Source: Nereocystis luetkeana (taxonomy: Eukaryota; Sar; Phaeophyceae; Laminariales; Laminariaceae). Taken from it: DNA of 64,000 nucleotides. Location: NCBI GenBank assembly GCA_031213475.1, contig JARUPZ010000025.1:8380656-8444655 (forward strand), written 5' to 3'. Both the position numbers and the translations under genes were made by a program. Below the pieces are notes generated by a model. It ran no database searches, had not been told where the DNA came from, and saw only the letters and a program-made list of their open reading frames with translations. Of this stretch, positions 58,501 to 64,000 are shown piece by piece. How positions within the stretch are numbered: position 1 is the stretch's first letter; every line of letters starts with the position of its first letter.

Positions 58501-60376
58501 CGACGAAATTGGCCCGGAGTTTTCCGAGAAAGTTCCGAGAGTTGCGGTCGAGATCTCCAGCCTCCATCGACACGAGGTAGTTCGATGTCGCGTTGTTGGG
58601 GCGCTTCTTGGAGCACATGAGGAAGCGGTCTCCCTCCTGCACCATCAATAGCGAAGTTCGGAAAAACAGAAGCAAGAATAACAATATTCCGTGGCTTGTT
58701 CGGTAAACAGATAATGATGCGTGTTGGTCAATGCTTTGTCTGGCTGTATTTAGTAACTCGGCCTGGGTGGTAGCGACGCTACCCAGCCAGAACATCTACA
58801 GATAGACCACCTAGTTCACCTAGACCCCGGTGCCTGCCTATATGAGGTGCTGTGCAGGCTCTGTATATTACAGCTCCAACCCAGGAAACAGGCACTGTAG
58901 GTCATGCACTCGATACGGCTCCCGTCTGGGAACATGAGCTAAATCATACAGATCATGCTATATTGGGGGATAGATGTGCCTTGAAAGATATAGATCATGA
59001 AGTGAGAATGATCTGTATGATCTGCAGATGATCTATCCGATCTGCCCCCACTTGCCTTCATGAAGAGGGTGTACTCGGGGAAAAGCTTGTTGGCCCTTGT
59101 CTTGTTTCGACGGATGTAGCACTGCACGACGCCAGCCGCCCTCGGGCACGGGGATAGCAGGAATTTCTGTTTTTTGCGGCCATGTTTGGGTTTGTAAGAC
59201 ACGACCGGCAGGAACAAAATCCGAAAAAAAGAGGGTTTTACAACTTCAAACTCGAAGCGGTTAAGCCCAGCCTTGATTCGTACGAGAATCAAGATATTGC
59301 TTTTGCTGCCGGAACGTGCATCAGTACGCACGCGGGGGAGTTTTGAATATTTAGCGGGAGGGGAGGGGTGCGGGGGGGGGACGCCAGCGGGTTGGCTTGG
59401 TTGGTTTAGTTGATTTGATTGGTGCAATTGGATGAATTGGTAGGTTTGATAGGGTTGGTGTATCGGTTGGTTGGATGGTTGGTTGGTCCGGTTGGTTGGA
59501 TTTAAACCTTAGGCGACAGGAAGTTACAATTGAGGCAGAAGCGCGCGTTGGGACACACGCGGGCGGGGGGGGAGTTGACCCTCAGGCAACTGGAAGCGTG
59601 TTTTGGGACAGAAACGTGTGTCTGTCCGTACACTACGCAGGGAAGGGGGATGGCGACGATTTCCGCAACGACGTACTTGAAGCGCTCGACATAAGCAACT
59701 CCGAGTGCTCAGACAACCGAACGGCGACGACGCGGGCCACCACCCTAACTCTAACCTTCGCGTCGGGAGCATGCAAAGGAGTTAAAGGTAGGGTTCAAAG
59801 ATCTTCCCTAAACGCTCATGTCAAAAAGATCCATCCCATACCTTCCTGCCTAAGAAATCTCAACAATATCTAAAGGGTCCAACGGTTCACCCCATGCCTT
59901 CATGTCGAACATACCTAAACTAGATATCTCTGAAGGGTTCAACGGTCAACCCCACATCTTCATATCGAACCTACCTAAACTAGATATATCTGAAGGATTC
60001 AACGGTCAACCCCACATCTTCATATCGAACCTACCTAAACTAGATATATCTGAAGGATTCAACGGTCAACCCCATACCTTCATGTCGAACCTGTTCGAAG
60101 GGTTCAACAGCCCACCCCATGCCTTTACGCCGAAACTATCCGAAGGGTTCAACGGCCCACCCCATACCTTCATGTCGAAAAATGTCTACGAGACAATACC
60201 TAAATGGTTCAACGGTCTACGCCGATACCTTCATGTCGGAAAGATCGAGGGCATCCATGTTGAACTCCATCTCGTCGCCGACGGTAGCCGCCCTAGCCGT
60301 CGATGGGTCTGCCGTAACGCCGTCAGGGGGGGCTCGATCCTGATCGTCCCCTCCTCGAGGACTCTTGTTCCCGCCC
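49542..60376 (-). CDS. TULP-like: Tubby-like protein, spliced, seven supported exons
   Basis: Exons in gene order: about 60376-60229, 59166-59056, 58636-58487, 56519-56328, 54432-54259, 51096-50953 and 49613-49542 (TGA). From the second on, all join in phase 0 and give an almost complete Tubby C-terminal domain: [89 protein letters not shown] then [60 protein letters not shown], and the ending [20 protein letters not shown] with ACD. The domain is a beta-barrel around a central helix that binds phosphoinositides; family members act at membranes, in cilia trafficking and as transcription regulators. Insertions rich in Gly/Ser ([23 protein letters not shown]) lie in loops. The first listed exon is acidic and disordered ([15 protein letters not shown]), and its 5' edge is uncertain (aacag at 60377, or aacaag about 12 nt further in). 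Introns after 59056 and 56328 start with GC. More N-terminal exons are expected upstream. Confidence 0.93.
49746..49993 (-). repeat. Family C element in last tubby intron
   Basis: G run 49748-49761, then ccctcgcatccctacaatgc, gcaccaagcgcgaagcgccg, ending atatggatgacagcg. It lies about 130 bp from the last exon. Confidence 0.85.
50262..50715 (+). repeat. Family D element with long tagatgat array in tubby intron
   Basis: Element body (acctgcacagtatctcataa) followed by about 12 units of ctgtagatgatatat type at 50490-50712. The complementary array is at 52358-52562. Confidence 0.85.
50820..50832. repeat. Poly-C run near a tubby acceptor region
   Basis: About 13 C followed by gccc. Confidence 0.7.
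51209..51840 (+). mobile_element. SINE body split by an inverted-repeat insertion
   Basis: Left part gcagcgtaggtaaggcgata to ttctcgcgataaaaat; right part aaggcacggacagtcgtggg to gatgataaaaatgggaagaa then a G run. The SINE sequence resumes exactly after the insertion at 51290-51704. Confidence 0.7.
51290..51704. mobile_element. Inverted-repeat element of about 415 bp inserted in a SINE
   Basis: Left end actcccgcggatggcgggaa then tcgcg; right end complementary cgcgattcccgccgtcctcg. The interior repeats aattcccgcgg. No open frame for a transposase. Confidence 0.65.
51829..51849. repeat. Poly-G run
   Basis: About 20 consecutive G at the 3' end of a SINE copy. Confidence 0.8.
51968..52140 (+). 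repeat. CATAAG/CATAGG hexamer array
   Basis: About 28 hexamers (cataagcataggcctaagca types). Followed at 52153-52180 by four attctgg units. Confidence 0.9.
52355..52715 (-). repeat. Family D element with catctaca array in tubby intron
   Basis: Array of catctacagatatatcatat type at 52358-52562, then atccaacccaggaaacattc and catgagctagatcatacaga. Opposite orientation to 50262-50715. Confidence 0.85.
52769..52862. mobile_element. Family B MITE in tubby intron
   Basis: taacccttttagaaccgcag ... aaacgggactgcgcttctaa. Confidence 0.9.
53368..53484. mobile_element. Family A MITE
   Basis: ttaaggggaaccatagttaa and tcactatggtcccccgaaat; interior ctaccagggtatata, the same 7-bp insertion site with one extra G. 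Confidence 0.8.
53946..54162. mobile_element. Old family A MITE split by a younger one
   Basis: tatcacggtggaccggatta then aacgggaccaaatgttgt before, and gcaaaagtaggtaaatatgc with gtgttccccccgcaac after, the MITE at 53984-54092. Confidence 0.75.
53984..54092. mobile_element. Family A MITE nested in another
   Basis: tattacgggggaccatagtt and aactatggcccaccgtaata; the outer copy's TTA sequence supplies the TA on both sides. Confidence 0.9.
54660..54755. mobile_element. Family A MITE, left end missing
   Basis: actattaaataggacctacc to tttactatggtcccccgtaa. Confidence 0.75.
56070..56310 (-). mobile_element. SINE body beside the tubby GC donor
   Basis: tttctttctttctttctcat then cccattcattatcttcgcac, gtgccttcctttttatcgcg, caaggcgctctcaacaatcg. 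Its tail is (AAAG)n. Confidence 0.8.
56583..56986. repeat. Five-fold tandem array of the family B MITE
   Basis: Outer ends attaacccctttcgtaccgc and cctaaaaaggggttaa belong to one MITE; between them the 79-bp core (taccgcagtcccgatttggg ... ccaaaacgggactggggttt) is repeated five times, almost identical. Each unit is itself an inverted repeat. The array stops 62 bp before the tubby acceptor at 56520. Confidence 0.95.
57000..57860 (-). pseudogene. Decayed tandem copies of a tubby exon 5' edge inside the intron
   Basis: The stretch over the real exon edge (56470-56560: gggatcccgaaagttccggt, gtgttcccgcgggttgtaac, ggggggtcgaagggatgaaa) recurs at 57072-57165, 57355-57405 and 57738-57820 with substitutions, linked by shared phrases (cggcagaagg, agccggt.gctccaaatca, gagcta.a.atac). 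The unit is about 300 bp. None continues the coding frame. Confidence 0.8.
58150..58375. repeat. Pentamer hairpin element in tubby intron
   Basis: ggctcttcacgggtcaaatc and tttgacccgacccatgaaca ends; (CGGGT)n 58197-58235 and (ACCCG)n 58293-58325. Confidence 0.85.
58795..59050 (-). repeat. Family D GATC-rich element in tubby intron
   Basis: ctccaacccaggaaacaggc, atgagctaaatcatacagat, tgccttgaaagatatagatc; fills nearly the whole intron between two exons (59056 and 58636). Confidence 0.8.
59395..59510 (+). repeat. GGTTGG-rich stretch
   Basis: Degenerate ttggttggt units with interruptions, in the tubby intron. Confidence 0.75.
59826..60229 (-). repeat. Tandem repeat derived from a tubby splice-donor region
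   Basis: About eight units (mostly 60 bp, some 43-64) repeat the junction ttccgacatgaag|gtatcgg of the exon ending at 60229, as ttcgacatgaaggtatgggg and variants. Unit edges on + lie near 59838, 59893, 59954, 60014, 60074, 60117 and 60165. Units 59941-60060 are almost identical, so amplification is recent. Confidence 0.85.
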
Positions 60377-60380
60377 CTGT

Positions 60381-60780
60381 TCCGACAAAGCAAAAAGCAC
60401 GCAATAAATGCGAGAGCTTGCCCCCCCGCGCTTGTTTCGGGTTTTTATTTTTGTTCTTGTTCTTGTTGTTTTGTTGATGTGCCCACGAAGCAAAAGCGGT
60501 GGATGAATTCAAGAGCCTGCTCGCTCGCCTAGCGCTTGATACTTTAGTACTGGAATATGGTTTATCGTCGCTTGATTGTTGCTATGTGCCTTACGAAGCG
60601 ATGAAGCAGCTGATGGGCGCAAGAGCTTGTTTGCCTGCTCGCCCGCGCTTGTCCTTTTGTTCTTCCGTTTTTTCGTTCTGTTCTGTGTCCACGAAGAAGC
60701 AAAACAGTGGATGAACGCAAGAGCTTGCTCGCTCTCCCGGGCTTTTTTTATTCTCGTTTCTCTGTTTTTTTTCTCTCGCT
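60381..60780 (+). repeat. Diverged tandem repeat of about 110 bp
   Basis: acgaagcaaaa.cggtggatgaa, cgcaagagcttg.tcgc and gcgcttgt.cttttgttc recur four times upstream of the tubby exon. Confidence 0.7.
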
Positions 60781-60989
60781 TTGTGTGGTCTTTGCTTTTT
60801 TCTGTGTCCTGCAGCTTTTACCGCTAAGAGCACGGTTTCAATGGCGCGCGCTCCCTGAAGAAGAAAAACCAACACACCTGCCGTCTACTGCCATGTTTTC
60901 GTCGTCATTCTTGGCCTTCCCTTCCCCGGCATTGCGCGCTCCACCCCCGTCAACGCTGCCGCTGCCGCGTCCCACCCACTCCTGGGAAC

Positions 60990-61765
60990 GTCCGTTCGGG
61001 CGCCCGGCAGAGTTCCTGGTACGGTGTCTCCCTTCGAAACGCAGCAACAACCGAATCGAGAAGAGTTGGTCGTAAGAGCGCGCCGCGAGGAGCTTCTGGA
61101 GTGGCCGTTTGGGCTGACTCTGGGTTTTGACGGACTACCTGTGTGTCGCCGGACTTAGCCATTGTTAGTATTAATAGTTGTCTATTAATAGGCGAGGGAT
61201 GTCCGCTGCGGAGCACGCCTGGCAGAGCTCCTATTTTACGGTGTGTAATCCTGCGCAACACAACAACAACCCAAGCGGAGAAGAGCTGGAAACCCCTTCA
61301 GGCCTTTTAGGACTGCATCTCCCTTTGTGGGGACAAGTGGCTTGGGATTTACAGCCATATTTAGGTTTCCACAGTGCACTGTGCAGTGCTACGAGGTGTG
61401 AGAGCCTGCCGCCAGGAGCTTGTTTCGAGTGGTCGTTAGGGCTGACGGTGGGTTTGGCGGGCAATACCCTATGTCGCCGACTTAGTTACTACTAGGCCAG
61501 GAGAGAAATTGTAGGCGCCACGAAGCACGCCCATCAGAGTTCCTGCTGCAGTGCGCTCTTGCGTATCGCAACCGAATTAAGGTAGTTTAGGGCGTGCCGC
61601 GAGGAGCTTTTGGAGTGGTCGTTGGGGATGACCGCGGGTTTCGCGGACTATACGTACGTCGGCGACTCAGTTGCTAGTTGGCTAGGAGAGCGATGTCCGC
61701 TCCGAGTCTCACGTCTGGTAGAGTTCCTGCCGCGGTGTTTTCTTATGTAAGGTAATAGCCAGATC
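60990..61765 (+). repeat. Diverged tandem repeat of about 200-280 bp
   Basis: gaggagctt.tggagtggtcgtt, gggctgac.gtgggttt, gtcgcc.gacttag, gcacgcc..cagagttcct and cgcaacc.aat recur about four times. Confidence 0.75.
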
Positions 61766-61769
61766 GAGA

Positions 61770-62400
61770 GTTGGTGAGAGCTTGATGCCGCCGTAGAACT
61801 GCGGCACAAATTGCAACCCACGCGCTATTACAACATGTTTTTGGTGTTGTAGGGGGGAGATGCGTCGTTGGATTGAGCCCAACAGACCAACCCCCCCTCC
61901 GGTTTGATTGGTCAACACCTCTATACCCAGATCCCCCGCCCGGATCTCACCCTCCTCCCACTTTGTGGTGCAGAAGTAAAAATCAGTCCTCTGCAGGATT
62001 AGAACCGCCGGAGGTCGAGAGCGCGAAGCAACGAACCGCAATCGTGTGGGGATGCAATTATTTCTGCAGTTCTAGGGTTGCAAACTCGCGCTCCTGTGGG
62101 TTGCAAGTAGTGCTGATGTTCTAGGGCTGAAATCAGCGTTGCTCTGGGTAGAAAATAGTAAACGGAGAGAGTATATACAATACAAATATGTAACATATGT
62201 ATATATGTATTCCCTCCCCCTACTGCAGCATGCCCAAGTGTTGGACCTAACGCTCTCATCGTCACTAGCGCGCTCGTCTCCCAGTAGCACGGACACCCAG
62301 TATGCCGGATAGTCGGCACCTCCGGGAAACGACTAAATATCAATATAACTCCGACTAATCGCTAGTTGGAAACTTGAAGTCATGCCGACTTGCAGCTCTA
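61770..62400. other. No gene seen
   Basis: Short internal repeat (62073-62110 and 62120-62155, ttctagggttgcaa and gctctgggtagaaaat phrases); no exon supported. Confidence 0.35.
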
Positions 62401-62411
62401 GTTTATTTGAC

Positions 62412-62751
62412 CTGCGACCTACCGCCATCGCCATTTGCGTGCTCGCCATCATCATCTCCGTCACGGCGGCTCCTCCCGTGCCGTCTGCCGGTACCACCAC
62501 CACCACCATTGCTTCCATGGCCATTCCGGTTCTCATCGCTCCCACTCCGTCGGCGGTGGTGATTAGACCGCTGTGATCTATGGTGACGGTGGTTGTTGCT
62601 GCCCCCGCCGCTGCCGCCGCTGCCGCCGCGACGGTGGTGGCGGGGGGCGGTGTGGCCGTGTCCCTCTCGGCCACCCTCGCTCCTCTGGTCGCTTGCGTCG
62701 GAGCGCCGTCCTTCGTCGCTGTTAGGGCTGCTGTCGGAGCGGTGTCTTCGC
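62412..62751 (-). CDS. Candidate N-terminal low-complexity exon of the tubby gene
   Basis: An open stretch lies between an acceptor (acaaaacag) and a possible donor (CAG|gtcaaa). One frame has strongly C-ending codons and reads as a hydrophilic Arg/Ser/Gly/His/Asp protein (RRHRSDSSPNSDEGRRSD ... DGDDDGEHANGDGGRSQ). It is on the strand of the tubby gene, about 2 kb upstream of its first supported exon, and disordered N-termini are usual in tubby proteins. A second frame, Ala/Thr/Met-rich, is also open, so frame and membership are inference. The donor is weak. Confidence 0.4.
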
Positions 62752-63041
62752 CTGTTTTGTTTTTTGTCCACCCCCCCCCCCCGCCCCCGTGTGTGTGGCG
62801 TGCACGAGAAAGGTAGGCGCAGACATCGCAGCAAGTCGACGAAGCGGAAGACACAAATCGACGATGGTTGTGTTTATTGTGTCGTCACCGTCGTCATCCT
62901 CGATTTTGTTTTCTGTTTTTGTTTTTTGTTGATAACATGTGTGATTGCAATGGAGGAAAGCGGAGATGTAAGGCAACATATACTAGATGGACACGGGGGA
63001 TAACAAAAAATACAACACACCCTGATGAACGCCTCTGATGC

Positions 63042-63221
63042 TCTCGGTCACCGCCTCTCCCGCTTCTCTTCATCCTGCCACCACGGTCGCTACCGCTACC
63101 GCTACCGCCGCCGCCGCCGCCGCTGCCGCCGCCGCTACCACCCCCCCGCTGCGAGCGGTCGCCGTCCCTATTGTGTCTCCTTTCCCGGTGCCTCCCGCCG
63201 CCGGCCCCGTCAGAGTTATCG
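63042..63221 (-). CDS. Candidate RGG/Ser-rich exon upstream of tubby
   Basis: After an acceptor-like aaacggcag the - strand reads DNSDGAGGGRHRERRHNRDG and then a Gly/Ser run, ending near KRSGRGG. The composition (RDGD, RSQ, Gly/Ser runs) resembles the candidate exon at 62412-62751. This suggests both belong to one disordered N-terminus. The 3' limit is unclear (gtgacc at 63042 or a GC donor further on). No start codon exon was found. The core is a GGC/AGC microsatellite, so chance openness is possible. Confidence 0.3.
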
Positions 63222-63279
63222 CTGCCGTTTTCGGATCACGATCGGTCGGAAGGAAGACAATATCAATATTTTTTTCGGA

Positions 63280-63715
63280 GACGATGTTCGAAGCCACCGA
63301 GGAGGAAGAGGCGCGGATGGAGAATACCAGGCACTACACCAGGAGGGAGGGTATGGGCGGGAATTGGTTATATATGGTCTATTTTGGAAAACGCTGTTTG
63401 TTCATGAAGGCAAGTATCGACCACAAGAAGGGTTGGAACAGGTGCCGAGGTGGTACGGGATGTGTCAAAAGTGTAACGACGGAAGGAGCAGCGCTTTTTT
63501 CTATTTGGTTTTCGGTTCTGGAGACGAGGCTTACTTGTTACAGCAAGCATTCATTGGCGGCCACACGAGGGATTAGCACAGCCCCTGGCCCGGCTGAGGT
63601 ACGCGAGGGGGGTGTATGGAGTGCAACTGGTGGAAGGAGAAGTACGATGCTGTTTTGTCTTGTTTTTTTGGAGACAACGTTTGCGCATCGCAGCAAGCAT
63701 CGACCGCACGAAAGG
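63280..63715 (+). repeat. Diverged tandem repeat of about 130 bp
   Basis: ttttcggagacgatgttcga, tggaaaacgctgtttgttca, gttctggagacgaggcttac and ttttggagacaacgtttgcg begin related units with cagcaagca.cgaccgc.cgaagg inside. Confidence 0.6.
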
Positions 63716-64000
63716 TGCACATCTCAGACAGATCATGATCTATCTATCTGATCTATCTACAGTAGAACATCCATGAATAGTCCCTCTGCTGCCGTTGTTA
63801 GAGGTTGTGCAGAATATATATATATATATATATGTAGTACAGATCCAACCCAGGAAGCACGCGGTAGCTCATGCAGATTATACAGGTCCCACCCGGCAAC
63901 ATGAGCTAGATCATACAGATCAGGAACGAATCTGCCTTGAATTATCTAGATCATCAATGATCTGTAGAGGATATATCTGATTTGTTCGAGGGGTGAAAAC
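63715..64000 (-). repeat. Family D GATC-rich element with TA microsatellite
   Basis: agatccaacccaggaagcac, atgagctagatcatacagat, tgccttgaattatctagatc; (TA)n at 63814-63834. Runs to the window edge. Confidence 0.8.

Noticed and set aside
59902..60477. 191-codon + strand frame with repeated [13 protein letters not shown]
   Set aside because: It is antisense to the tubby donor minisatellite. The 60-bp unit keeps any frame open, and the frame continues across the reverse strand of a real exon.

Overview
This window is nuclear DNA of a eukaryote with long, repeat-filled introns. The best clue to the organism is a CP12-type Calvin-cycle regulator (31875-41265, + strand). Its N-terminus is a signal peptide cut before a phenylalanine (TEA|FFMG), the bipartite plastid presequence typical of algae with secondary red plastids such as ochrophytes. 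I therefore infer a photosynthetic stramenopile (brown alga, raphidophyte or relative); the species cannot be fixed from the sequence.

Three spliced genes can be reconstructed with confidence. (1) A 14-kDa phosphohistidine phosphatase (PHPT1/Janus family), + strand, three exons, 24083-27879. (2) CP12, + strand, four exons, 31875-41265, introns of 1.7-4.6 kb. (3) A Tubby-like protein, - strand, seven supported exons from about 60376 down to 49542, with probable further N-terminal low-complexity exons at 62412-62751 and about 63042-63221. In all three the exon phases join exactly and the joined protein follows the family from exon to exon. Two of the six tubby introns use GC instead of GT at the donor.

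Layout: 1-24 kb holds no gene I can name and is a mosaic of short mobile elements, microsatellites and decayed repeats. 24-28 kb is the phosphatase gene. 28-31.8 kb is repeat, including a 290-bp ATGGG satellite. 31.9-41.3 kb is CP12. 41.3-49.5 kb is repeat, including a tRNA-derived SINE pair in inverted orientation. 49.5-63.2 kb is the tubby gene, and the last kilobase is repeat.

The repeats fall into families recognisable by comparing copies inside the window: family A, a TA-flanked MITE (about 110 bp, ends TTACGGGGGACCATAGT); family B, a palindromic MITE of about 95 bp (CCGCAGTCCCGTTTTGGGGACAA type arms); family C, a 240-bp element ending in a poly-C/poly-G run; a tRNA-headed SINE ending in ATGGGATGAG plus an A-rich tail; family D, a GATC-rich element of about 250 bp; and hairpin elements built from (ACCCG)n arms. 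On top of these lies a strongly over-represented 9-mer, TACCAGGTA/TACCTGGTA. Comparison of MITE copies shows it arises as 7-bp insertions at TA dinucleotides, like transposon excision footprints. The three genes have no evident functional link to one another.
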